A stretch of DNA of 64,000 nt, from assembly GCF_946478955.1 (NCBI RefSeq), contig NZ_CAMLDL010000004.1, positions 1 to 64,000 on the forward strand, given 5' to 3'. The notes below the pieces were generated by a model, which searched no databases, was not told the DNA's origin, and saw only the letters and a program-made list of their open reading frames with translations. Shown piece by piece: positions 1-8,118 of the stretch; position 1 is the first letter of the stretch; every line of letters starts with the position of its first letter. The position numbers and the translations under genes were made by a program. This stretch comes from an uncultured Sphingomonas sp. (lineage in GTDB: Bacteria > Pseudomonadota > Alphaproteobacteria > Sphingomonadales > Sphingomonadaceae).

Positions 1-49
1 GTGTTTCAGCCGTGAAAGGGCCGCGTCCTAACCGCTAGACGAAGGGGCC
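1..49 (-). tRNA. tRNA-Glu (UUC), 3' part outside the window
   Basis: Read on the minus strand from 49, the sequence begins GGCCCCTTCGTCTAGCGG and continues through a D-arm and an anticodon stem-loop CCTTTCACG with anticodon TTC, which is glutamate. The T-arm and acceptor 3' end lie beyond the left edge. It is downstream of recJ on the same strand, 45 bases after the recJ stop. Confidence 0.93.
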
Positions 50-94
50 ACATGCGTGGTGCGGGGGCGCGACTAGGCGATGGATCGAAAGGCG

Positions 95-1849
95 TCAAGC
101 CGGTGCGGCATCTTCGAGGTGCATTTCTGCTGCATTCCCTCCATTCCAGTCGTCACGTTTGATGGTTCCGGCCACCCACCAGCGCGAATCTGGCCCTGCC
201 GACAGGACTGCTTGACCGAGCGGCGTGTCGGCGGCGCGGAAGGCAATCAGCTTGAAAGATTTTCCGTCATTACCGGTTGCGATTGCCCGGACATGCCCGT
301 TTCCGACGATGCCGGTACGAATCAGGCGAACGGGCCCCGCGACGATTTTCGGGCTGGGCCAGCCGGCGCCATACGGCCCCCCCGCGTCCAGAGTGTCGCA
401 AAGCATAGCATTGACGCCGCCCGGCGCGAGGACGGCATCAATCTGCAGTGATCGGCCACCGCGCGCCCGTTCCACGTCCGCCGACAGACGGTCCTGAAGG
501 AAGCTGCGCAGCGCGCCGATTCCGCCGGCCGCGACCGTGAGCCCCGCGGCCATGGCATGTCCGCCCCCGGCGACGAGCAGGCCATTGTCTTTCGCGGCCA
601 GGACCGCTGCGCCAAGATCGACGCCGCTGATTGACCGGCCCGACCCCTTACCCGTTCCGTCGTCGTCTTCAGCTATAACAATGGCGGGCCGCCCAAAACG
701 CTCCTTGATCCGGCTTGCGACGATCCCGATCACGCCGGGATGCCATCCCTTGCCCGATACGATAATCAGCGGGTCGTCGGCTTGGGCCTCCGCCGCTTCA
801 TTGGCCTGTTCGGTGACCAGCGTTTCAATGGCACGCCGCTCTTCATTTAGCCGGTCGAGTTCAGCGGCGATCTCACGGGCTACATCCGGGTCGGTTGCGG
901 TGAGCAGGCGCACGCCAAGATCGGATTTTCCGACCCGCCCGCCGGCGTTGATTCGCGGGCCGAGCGCGAACCCAAGATCGCGGGAGGTTGGGGCCTTCAC
1001 CAGCCGTGCCGCTTCCGTCAGTGCATTTAGGCCGATGTTCCGCCGCTCGGACATGACCTTGAGCCCTTGCGTAACAAAGGCGCGGTTGAGCGTGCGCAGC
1101 CGCGCGACATCGGCGACAGTGCCGAGCGCGACAATGTCCAGCAGGTCGATAATTTTGGGCTCCGGCCGTTCGGCAAAATGTCCGCGTCCGCGCAATTCCC
1201 GAATCAATGCGACGCCGAGGAGGAATGCCATCCCCACGGCAGCGACATGACCATGGGCGCTGCCGGTTTCACTTTCGTCGAGTCGATTCGGATTGATCAG
1301 CGCCAAAGCCGTCGGCAGGCGCGACGCGCACTGGTGATGGTCGCAAACGATGACTTCCAAGCCAGCGTTCGCGGCCTCGTCCAGGGCCTCAAATGCCTGG
1401 GCGCCACAATCCACCGTGATGGCGAGCGATGCGCCGCGGTTCTTCAGCTCAACCAGGGCCGGACCGGACGGGCCATATCCTTCCATCAGCCGATCCGGGA
1501 TATAGACGATCGGTTCCATCCCAAGCCGCCGGAGTAAAAGCGTCAGCAAGGCCGCGCTCGTGGCGCCGTCGACGTCATAATCGCCAAAGATCGCGACGGT
1601 TTCGCCTGACTCGATAGCATCTGCAACTCGGACAGCGGCCTTGTCCATATCCGCAAAATGCGATGGATCGGGAAGGAAGTCGCGAATCGTGGGCGTCCGA
1701 TTACGCGAAAGATCGTCTTCCGCGACGCCCCGCGCCAGAAGCAGCTGATCGATCAAGTCGCGCCCGAGCTCATCACCCCCGGCGCGTCGCCACCGCCATG
1801 GCTGCCCGGCTACGCTTCGTTCAATTCCGCAGGCAAATTCATTATTCAT
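95..1849 (-). CDS. recJ: single-stranded-DNA-specific exonuclease RecJ
   Basis: 584 aa, the usual RecJ length. RecJ degrades single-stranded DNA 5' to 3' in recombination and repair in the cytoplasm. The DHH-family metal site is visible: GDYDVDG at residues 89-95 and CDHH around 169-172, with a DHHA1-type GGGHAMAAG near 430 and a C-terminal region matching the RecJ OB-fold. The ATG overlaps the stop of the upstream PH-domain gene by 8 bases, so translation is probably coupled. In many alphaproteobacteria recJ directly follows glpX; here two PH-domain genes lie between them. Confidence 0.97.
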   Translation of the reverse strand: MNNEFACGIERSVAGQPWRWRRAGGDELGRDLIDQLLLARGVAEDDLSRNRTPTIRDFLPDPSHFADMDKAAVRVADAIESGETVAIFGDYDVDGATSAALLTLLLRRLGMEPIVYIPDRLMEGYGPSGPALVELKNRGASLAITVDCGAQAFEALDEAANAGLEVIVCDHHQCASRLPTALALINPNRLDESETGSAHGHVAAVGMAFLLGVALIRELRGRGHFAERPEPKIIDLLDIVALGTVADVARLRTLNRAFVTQGLKVMSERRNIGLNALTEAARLVKAPTSRDLGFALGPRINAGGRVGKSDLGVRLLTATDPDVAREIAAELDRLNEERRAIETLVTEQANEAAEAQADDPLIIVSGKGWHPGVIGIVASRIKERFGRPAIVIAEDDDGTGKGSGRSISGVDLGAAVLAAKDNGLLVAGGGHAMAAGLTVAAGGIGALRSFLQDRLSADVERARGGRSLQIDAVLAPGGVNAMLCDTLDAGGPYGAGWPSPKIVAGPVRLIRTGIVGNGHVRAIATGNDGKSFKLIAFRAADTPLGQAVLSAGPDSRWWVAGTIKRDDWNGGNAAEMHLEDAAPA

Positions 1850-3338
1850 AGCCTAGCAGTTGGGCGCGAAGGCGCTCCGCGTCAACGCGGGCAAGCGCAG
1901 GAATGCCGTGAACGGACATGCTGCTGCCGCCAGCAACGCCAAGGTCCAGCCTGCAGAAATTGAAGCGGCGGGACCAGAAGTTTTCGTAAATGTCGATGCT
2001 CTGGATCTTGCGGATGGGAAGAATGAGCCGCTGGTGGCGCCACCACCCGCGCTCAATGAACAGGTGCCGCCCGCTTAAGGCGTATCGCGTATTCCGCCAG
2101 TTCCATATCCGCAGCGCAATCGTCGTCAGGGCGGCCGGAATTGCCAGCACTGACCATGGCTGACCCAAAGTGAAACCGCCCGCTGCCAGCAGCAGCGCGG
2201 GCAATAAAATGGGAGCGATGCTGTAGATGTATCCGCGTGCGATAGGCGTCCAGTGATTATCTCGCGGTGCATCGGGCAGGTCGATTGACGCTTCAATTAC
2301 GGCGGCTTCGTCGACATGGGCAAGCGGCGCCACAACATGATCGCCCTGACCGCCATCCTGGGCAAGACTCTGCAATTTCAGCGTCCACCATCCGAAATGA
2401 CGCCGAATAGGGCCGGTGGCGCGGATTGCCGCCTGCACTCGCTTTGCCGGAATGGACACGTCGGTCAGTGTCACCAGGCCGCGGCGGCGGCGGAAACCCG
2501 TTTCCGTCCGGTCCAGCCGAAAACCATATTCGCGAAAGACTGTCCGAATGATGCCGGTTGCGAGCCCGATCAGGATCAGCAGGATGGCGCCGGCAATGGC
2601 GCTGGCCATCTGGTGCGCAATGATAATGTCGCGGACCGGGCCAGACCGGGCGAACATGCCTTCCCAGAAGCTCCGCTTGAACGGATCGAATCCGATCACG
2701 TCGCCCAAGGTCTGCGTGGCGCCGAACAGGCCGGCGACGATCGCCAGTGAAAAATTGAAAATGCCGGCAATGAGGACGCGCTCGCCGTTCATCGCAAAAA
2801 TTAGTTGGTCCCGGCCCCCCTCGACGGGGGCAGCCGCCGCTGCACCATCGACGTCGCCCCGCCGCCGCGCCCGGACATATTCCCGCAATGCCTCGGCACG
2901 GCTCAGGGCGATGGTGTCGAGCACGCCTTCCTCTTTGGTGGACGAAGAGGCAGCGCCCGTTTCAAGGCGCACCCTGGCGAGCCCAAGCAGGCGGTGGATG
3001 GGGCCTTGCTCAATGTCGATGTCGGTAACTCGGTCAAACGGGATCACGCGGCTGGTCTTGCTGAACAGACCAGATTCAATCCGCAATTCGTCGCGCCCAA
3101 CGCGATATTCCAGCTTCAACCATTTGACGACCAGCGAGGCTAACGAAACCGCAACATAGGCCCCCACAACGCCAATCGCGAGCAAGGCATTGCCTTTCGC
3201 GGCGAGCCAGACGCCGCCCACCGCGATGCCCCACGCGCTGCGCAACGTTCGTCCAAGGCCAGTTACCAAATACAGCGGGTGAAGCCGCTCGGGTGGCCCA
3301 ATCAGATTGTCCTGACTGATGACGCTCTCGCCGCTCAT
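1842..3338 (-). CDS. bacterial PH-domain membrane protein, YdbT type
   Basis: 498 aa. Several hydrophobic membrane segments alternate with soluble stretches typical of bacterial PH (bPH_2, former DUF304) domains; phrases such as RVIPFDRVTDIDIEQGPIHRLLG and LILPIRKIQSIDIYE are the repeated family signature, suggesting at least two and probably three such domains. The pair with the upstream small PH protein (4-base overlap) has the arrangement of Bacillus ydbS-ydbT. Function is poorly defined in the family; a role in envelope stress or resistance to antimicrobial compounds has been proposed in Bacillus. Lies between glpX and recJ on the same strand. Confidence 0.88.
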   Translation of the reverse strand: MSGESVISQDNLIGPPERLHPLYLVTGLGRTLRSAWGIAVGGVWLAAKGNALLAIGVVGAYVAVSLASLVVKWLKLEYRVGRDELRIESGLFSKTSRVIPFDRVTDIDIEQGPIHRLLGLARVRLETGAASSSTKEEGVLDTIALSRAEALREYVRARRRGDVDGAAAAAPVEGGRDQLIFAMNGERVLIAGIFNFSLAIVAGLFGATQTLGDVIGFDPFKRSFWEGMFARSGPVRDIIIAHQMASAIAGAILLILIGLATGIIRTVFREYGFRLDRTETGFRRRRGLVTLTDVSIPAKRVQAAIRATGPIRRHFGWWTLKLQSLAQDGGQGDHVVAPLAHVDEAAVIEASIDLPDAPRDNHWTPIARGYIYSIAPILLPALLLAAGGFTLGQPWSVLAIPAALTTIALRIWNWRNTRYALSGRHLFIERGWWRHQRLILPIRKIQSIDIYENFWSRRFNFCRLDLGVAGGSSMSVHGIPALARVDAERLRAQLLGYE

Positions 3339-3820
3339 TCGGCGTCGGCGCGGATATTTGCGCCGATGGCATCCCGGATCGCGGCTGCGCTGTCAGGCGA
3401 AAGACCGGGGAGCATCACAACACTGTTGTGGGTTCCGGCCGTGTGTACGACCAAATTGGCAATGCCGAACAGCTTGTCGATGGGGCCGCGCGTCACATCA
3501 ATGTGCTGGACGCGGACGAACGGAACAACAGTGTCGGTGTGGAACAGCCAGCCACGGACAATTCGAAGCAAGCGGCCATCGATTGCATATCCCAATCGGC
3601 GGTAGCTGCGCTGCGGCGCGACGAAGACGCCCACGGCTGCCACGATGAACAGCACCGACGGGAGGATCAGCCCGAAGCCCCTATCGGCCAGCACCAGTCG
3701 GTCGACGATTACCGCGCCGGTCAACACGATGCCCCAGAAAATTAGCGCCCGCAGTTGAAGACTGGCGCGATAACCGCGTTCGACCGCCCGTAAATTTGTC
3801 GGCACATGATCCACTGTCAT
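3335..3820 (-). CDS. bacterial PH-domain membrane protein, YdbS type
   Basis: 161 aa. Two hydrophobic segments (about residues 25-45 and 50-68) are followed by one bacterial PH domain with the signature VVPFVRVQHIDVTRGPID near residues 98-115. It overlaps the YdbT-type gene by 4 bases and starts 40 bases downstream of the glpX stop, so the order glpX-ydbS-ydbT-recJ looks like one transcription unit. No enzyme motif is seen. Family membership is clear from the pair; the physiological role is unknown. Confidence 0.87.
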   Translation of the reverse strand: MTVDHVPTNLRAVERGYRASLQLRALIFWGIVLTGAVIVDRLVLADRGFGLILPSVLFIVAAVGVFVAPQRSYRRLGYAIDGRLLRIVRGWLFHTDTVVPFVRVQHIDVTRGPIDKLFGIANLVVHTAGTHNSVVMLPGLSPDSAAAIRDAIGANIRADAE

Positions 3821-3860
3821 ATTGTAACAATACAGCAGAGATCAGGTACTGCAAGCTTGG

Positions 3861-4838
3861 TCAGGCGACGTCGCGGCCATGTTCGGCGCTGACCCGCCGG
3901 ACGGTGCCGCTGCTGGCGCGCATGACGATGCTTTCGGTTTCCACCGTGCCGCCTTTACGGCGTTTCACGCCCTTCAGAAGTGAACCATCGGTGACGCCGG
4001 TGGCGGCGAAAATGCAATCGCCCTTGGCCATTTCCTCAATGGTGTAAATCTTGTCCAGATCTTCAATGCCCCAACGCGCAGCACGGCCGCGCTCGTCGTC
4101 GTTACGGAAGACGAGACGGCCCTGAATTTGGCCGCCCACGCAGCGCAACGCGGCTGCAGCGAGGACGCCTTCCGGTGCGCCGCCCTGACCCAGGTAAATG
4201 TCGACACCGGTGTCCGGATCGGCGGTTGCGATAACGCCGGCGACATCGCCGTCGGGGATCAACTTGATCCCGCAGCCAAGACCGCGCAGCTCCTCAATGA
4301 TCCCGGCGTGACGCGGCCGGTCCAGAACGCAGGCAATGATCTCGTTCGGCCTGACACCCTTCGCAGCGGCCAGCGACGCAATATTGTCGGTTACGCTGCG
4401 GCCGAGATCGATCGTGCCTTCGGGATAGCCGGGGCCGATTGCGATCTTGTCCATGTAAACATCAGGAGCATTCAGCAGACCGCCCTTTTCCGCGATCGCC
4501 AACACCGCAAGCGCGTTGGGCCCAGCCTTGGCGGTGATGGTGGTGCCTTCGAGCGGGTCGAGGGCGATGTCGATTGACGGTCCGTCACCCTGCGCGCTTC
4601 CGACCTTTTCGCCGATATACAGCATTGGCGCCTCGTCGCGTTCGCCTTCGCCGATGACGACGGTGCCGTCCATCGGCAGCATGTTGAGCGCCGCGCGCAT
4701 GGCTTCAACGGCAGCCGCATCGGCGGCTTTCTCATCGCCGCGCCCGATCAGGGTGGAGGCGGCGATCGCGGCCGCTTCGGTGACGCGCACCATTTCAAGG
4801 ACGAGGACGCGGTCTAGGGTCGAGCTGGCGCTAACCAT
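3861..4838 (-). CDS. glpX: class II fructose-1,6-bisphosphatase GlpX
   Basis: 325 aa, standard for GlpX. It hydrolyses fructose-1,6-bisphosphate to fructose-6-phosphate in gluconeogenesis. The metal and substrate motifs are IGEGERDEAPML (residues 62-73) and DPLEGTT (94-100). The start at 4838 is chosen because the sequence from MVSASSTLDRVLVLEMVRVTE matches the family N terminus; the frame is open further upstream but that part has no family character and runs into the previous gene. A perfect 7-bp inverted repeat lies 31 bases upstream of the start (4869-4886). In related genomes a homoserine dehydrogenase gene often precedes glpX; it is absent here. Confidence 0.96.
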   Translation of the reverse strand: MVSASSTLDRVLVLEMVRVTEAAAIAASTLIGRGDEKAADAAAVEAMRAALNMLPMDGTVVIGEGERDEAPMLYIGEKVGSAQGDGPSIDIALDPLEGTTITAKAGPNALAVLAIAEKGGLLNAPDVYMDKIAIGPGYPEGTIDLGRSVTDNIASLAAAKGVRPNEIIACVLDRPRHAGIIEELRGLGCGIKLIPDGDVAGVIATADPDTGVDIYLGQGGAPEGVLAAAALRCVGGQIQGRLVFRNDDERGRAARWGIEDLDKIYTIEEMAKGDCIFAATGVTDGSLLKGVKRRKGGTVETESIVMRASSGTVRRVSAEHGRDVA

Positions 4839-4868
4839 GATGATGTATTGGCTCCCGAATCTGGTGGT

Positions 4869-4886
4869 CATGCATACGAATGCATG
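4869..4886. promoter_or_regulatory. inverted repeat upstream of glpX, possible operator
   Basis: CATGCAT and ATGCATG flank a 4-base spacer, giving a perfect 7+7 bp inverted repeat centred about 40 bases before the glpX start. The position fits a repressor site or a leader hairpin. No known regulator is matched to it; the call is inference. Confidence 0.4.
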
Positions 4887-4941
4887 CGGGTGCCGATAGG
4901 CGGCGAGGGTGTCGTTGTCGATAGGCGCGCAGCGGCGCTCG

Positions 4942-5718
4942 CTACTCTTCGCTTTCGTCCGAAGGATTTGACTTTGCCGGTTCTGCCTCTTTGGCCGTAT
5001 CGGCTTTCCCATTCTTCTTCGGCTTCGGAAGATGGGCGGTTTCCGCTTCAATTCGCTTGAAGATGTTGGGCATCGCCATCATCAGATCCGGCATCGCACC
5101 AATGATCGAGCGCATCGCATCTGGATCAATCCACATTGCGAAATTTTCGCGGCCAAATGCTTTGCCGCTGTCTGTCGCAAGGAAAGCGTTGAGGTCAGTC
5201 AACTGTTTGCCGTCCAGTCGCCGCGATAGCGATCGTGCCAGCCCCTCGCGCATCCGTGGTTCCAGAATCGCCGATATCTTCATCATTTCTTCGCCCGCGA
5301 CCCGGCGCATGATGGTCATACGCTCTTCGAAATAGGGATCATCCTTCACCAGTTTCTGCCGCAGCGTCTCCTTGCTGGGCGGTTTCTTATCCTTCGATGA
5401 TCGGGGCAGGTCGGCCTCGCTCATGTTAAGAACGCCGTCGGCAAAGCGATCGATCATCGTCCCCATGGCGTTGGCGTAGCTGCCGTTCGGCAATAGCGCT
5501 GCCGTCGACTGACGCGCCAAGGCAAGACGCGCCGGATCGGGATCCGGCTGTGGCGGAAACATGCGATCGAAAATTTGCTGGAACATTGACAGGTCCATCT
5601 TGGCTGCCGCCGTCTGATCTTCACTTTTTTCGACCGCAGGCGCAGGCGCGGCGGGTTGCGATGCCGCTGGCGATGGTTGGGCAACCGCAATCGCGGCCGC
5701 AACGATGGACGTGAACAT
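4942..5718 (-). CDS. exported DUF2059-like protein
   Basis: 258 aa. The N terminus MFTSIVAAAIAVAQ looks like a short signal sequence, followed by a Pro/Ala-rich linker, a helical domain of about 150 residues resembling DUF2059 (the stretch around FEERMTIMRRVAGEEMMKISAILEPRMREG), and a charged Lys/Glu tail. The start at 5718 is preceded by a good ribosome binding site (AAGGGGG). Gene order puts it 52 bases after the DUF2721 gene and 103 bases before glpX on the same strand. Function unknown. Confidence 0.8.
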   Translation of the reverse strand: MFTSIVAAAIAVAQPSPAASQPAAPAPAVEKSEDQTAAAKMDLSMFQQIFDRMFPPQPDPDPARLALARQSTAALLPNGSYANAMGTMIDRFADGVLNMSEADLPRSSKDKKPPSKETLRQKLVKDDPYFEERMTIMRRVAGEEMMKISAILEPRMREGLARSLSRRLDGKQLTDLNAFLATDSGKAFGRENFAMWIDPDAMRSIIGAMPDLMMAMPNIFKRIEAETAHLPKPKKNGKADTAKEAEPAKSNPSDESEE

Positions 5719-5770
5719 TGATCTCTTACCCCCTTGTAAAGACGGCTGAGTGGCGAGCGTCTGATCCCGA

Positions 5771-6247
5771 TTAATCGGCCTCATGCTCCAAAATGGCGTT
5801 ACGCACGCGGACCGCGCGGGTGCCAATTCGTGTTTCCTGAAGGAAAATCGCGAACCCCGAACCGGTGGAAATCATCGCGGCGATGAATAGTAGTGCGATG
5901 ATCGTGCCGAATTTCAGATTGGTAAGGAAGGCCACAAACAACAACACCACGACGGCGGAGATCAGCACCGCCGCCGTCACCGTGCAGGTGATTGCCATGT
6001 TCACGACCCTAATGCGGCGATCGAGGATCCGGACTTCCCACACCAGGCGATCATGCTCGTCACCTCGCGAGTTGAGGATCAATGGTTCCAGTGATCGCGC
6101 GCGGTCGATAATTCGGGCCAGTCGTCCGACGCAGACGTTGAGAAATGCGCCAAGACCGGCGAGCAGGAACACCGGCGCGACGGCAAGCTGGATGATTTGC
6201 GCCAGATGGGTCAGCTCCGGCAGCGACACTTCGGTCATTCCGTTCAT
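5771..6247 (-). CDS. DUF2721 family membrane protein
   Basis: 158 aa with three predicted membrane segments (about residues 14-36, 80-104 and 108-132) and a conserved charged loop DRLVWEVRILDRRIRVVN between them, the DUF2721 pattern. It starts 4 bases after the aminotransferase stop, so the two are likely co-transcribed. No function is known for the family. Confidence 0.85.
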   Translation of the reverse strand: MNGMTEVSLPELTHLAQIIQLAVAPVFLLAGLGAFLNVCVGRLARIIDRARSLEPLILNSRGDEHDRLVWEVRILDRRIRVVNMAITCTVTAAVLISAVVVLLFVAFLTNLKFGTIIALLFIAAMISTGSGFAIFLQETRIGTRAVRVRNAILEHEAD

Positions 6248-6251
6248 AGGC

Positions 6252-7430
6252 TCAGCCCTTGCTCAACACCTTCTTTATTCCGCGAGCAGCCTGTCGAAGT
6301 CGTTGTTCATTTTCAACTAGCGCCAGTCGGACGAAGCCTTCGCCCTGCTCGCCGAAACCGACACCCGGCGCAACGGCGACGCCTGCGTCCACGAGCAGCT
6401 TCTTGGCGAACTCCATGCTGCCGAGATTATGGAATTGCTCCGGAATCGGCGCCCAGGCGAACATTGATGCTTGAGGAACCGGAATGTCCCATCCGGCGCG
6501 ACCAAACGCCTCCACCATGACATCGCGGCGCTTCTTATAGAGTTGCCGGTTCGCCTCGATGCAGTCCTGCGGGCCATTCAGTGCGGCGGTAGCCGCGGCC
6601 TGAATCGGGGTGAAGGCGCCATAATCAAGATAGCTTTTCACCCGCGTCAGCGCACCGATCAGTTTGGCATTGCCGACCGCGAAACCCATCCGCCAACCGG
6701 CCATGGAATAGGTTTTCGACATGGAGGTGAACTCCACCGCCACCTCTTTCGCGCCGTCAACCTGCAGGATGGACGGCGTCGGCTCGTCGCCGAAATATAT
6801 TTCGGCATAGGCGAGATCGGAAATGATGGTGAGGCCAGCCTCCCGGGCGAACGCCACCAGCTTTTCATAAAAGCCAAGGTCGACGACCTGTGCGGTGGGA
6901 TTGGATGGATAGCCGATGACCAGCACTTTCGGGCGGGGCACGGTAAAGCGCATCGCCATTTCCAGCCGGTCGAAGAAATCTGGTCCCGGTACCGCGGGAA
7001 TCGACCGAATTGCCGCCCCGGCGATGATGAAGCCGAAATGGTGGATCGGGTAGCTGGGGTTGGGCGTCAGCACGACGTCGCCAGGCGCGGTGATCGCCTG
7101 CGCCAGATTGGCGAGACCCTCTTTGGACCCCAACGTGACGATAACCTCCGTCTCCGGATCGAGGTCGACATTGAAACGGCGCTTGTAATAGCCTGCCTGG
7201 GCCTTGCGCAGCCCCTTGATGCCCTTCGACGCGGAATAGCGGTGGGCGGTCGGCGACTTCGCCACCTCGGCCAGCTTCTCGATCACATGGGCGGGCGGCA
7301 TCCCGTCGGGATTGCCCATGCCAAGGTCGATGATGTCCTCGCCTCGCGCCCGGGCCGCGGCCTTCATCGCGTTCACTTCGGCGAAGACATAGGGCGGCAG
7401 GCGCTGGATGCGGTAATAATCGTCAGACAT
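6252..7430 (-). CDS. alaC: PLP-dependent alanine transaminase (AlaC type)
   Basis: 392 aa class I/II aminotransferase. The PLP lysine is K239 in SMSKTYSMAGWR, with the Asp/Tyr pair in ISDLAYAE (205-208) and NPS/NPTA substrate-side motifs. Sequence style (YRIQRLPPYVFAEVNAMK at the start) is that of AlaC and the related LL-diaminopimelate aminotransferases; alanine synthesis from pyruvate and glutamate is the likeliest reaction, but substrate cannot be fixed from sequence alone. It follows the cation channel gene by 11 bases. In many relatives this gene is followed by homoserine dehydrogenase and glpX. Confidence 0.9.
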   Translation of the reverse strand: MSDDYYRIQRLPPYVFAEVNAMKAAARARGEDIIDLGMGNPDGMPPAHVIEKLAEVAKSPTAHRYSASKGIKGLRKAQAGYYKRRFNVDLDPETEVIVTLGSKEGLANLAQAITAPGDVVLTPNPSYPIHHFGFIIAGAAIRSIPAVPGPDFFDRLEMAMRFTVPRPKVLVIGYPSNPTAQVVDLGFYEKLVAFAREAGLTIISDLAYAEIYFGDEPTPSILQVDGAKEVAVEFTSMSKTYSMAGWRMGFAVGNAKLIGALTRVKSYLDYGAFTPIQAAATAALNGPQDCIEANRQLYKKRRDVMVEAFGRAGWDIPVPQASMFAWAPIPEQFHNLGSMEFAKKLLVDAGVAVAPGVGFGEQGEGFVRLALVENEQRLRQAARGIKKVLSKG

Positions 7431-7441
7431 GGCGCAAGCGC

Positions 7442-8074
7442 TTAACGGTCGTACGCAGGCAGCGATAGGCCCCTTGTGATGGCAGTGGCGCGAAGTGCGA
7501 AGCCGGCAACGGCCGCAATCATCGCAGCGAGCGCGGCGGGCGCGCCGATGACGGACAGCAACACAAACAGGCCCGACGCTAGGGCTGCCGCCGTCACATA
7601 GAGTTCCGGCCGCATCACAATCGACGGCTCATTGGCCATCACGTCGCGGATAATCCCGCCAGCGCAAGCGGTCAGCACACCCATGGCAAAGGCGGGGACG
7701 GGCGAAACGCCATAGGCAAGCGCCTTCGACGCGCCGTAGGTGGCATAGGCGGCTAGCCCGATGGCATCGAACCAGAGGATGGCCCGCTCCGCTATTCGCT
7801 GACGCGACAGCATCCACACGGCAAGTGCTGCGACGATGCAGATCAACAAGGTGGCGTTGGAATGCACCCAGAACACGGGCGCCCCGATCAATAGGTCGCG
7901 CAACGTTCCGCCGCCAACCCCCGTCGCGACCGCGAAGAAGATGAATGTGACCATCGTCTGCTTCTTTTCTGCCGCCACCAGCGCGCCCGACACGGCAAAC
8001 ACGGCGATGCCGACATAATCGAGGAAGACCAGTGCGTCCGGCGGGATGATGGGCGGCGTCATGACAGCCGCCAT
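7442..8074 (-). CDS. trimeric intracellular cation channel family protein (YadS/UPF0126)
   Basis: 210 aa inner-membrane protein with about seven hydrophobic segments and two internally related halves, each bearing a glycine-rich motif: GVGGGTLRDLLIG and ACAGGIIRDVMANEP. These are the signature repeats of the UPF0126/TRIC family of potassium-permeable channels. The start is uncertain: ATG at 8074, ATG at 8062 or an in-frame TTG at 8098, none with a strong ribosome binding site. The gene is divergent from phaC with fewer than 60 bases between starts, so the promoters of the two genes must overlap or lie within coding sequence. Confidence 0.9.
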   Translation of the reverse strand: MAAVMTPPIIPPDALVFLDYVGIAVFAVSGALVAAEKKQTMVTFIFFAVATGVGGGTLRDLLIGAPVFWVHSNATLLICIVAALAVWMLSRQRIAERAILWFDAIGLAAYATYGASKALAYGVSPVPAFAMGVLTACAGGIIRDVMANEPSIVMRPELYVTAAALASGLFVLLSVIGAPAALAAMIAAVAGFALRATAITRGLSLPAYDR

Positions 8075-8118
8075 GCACTGCGTCGCTTTCGCGCGCAATT
8101 CGTTCTATGGGAATTTCC

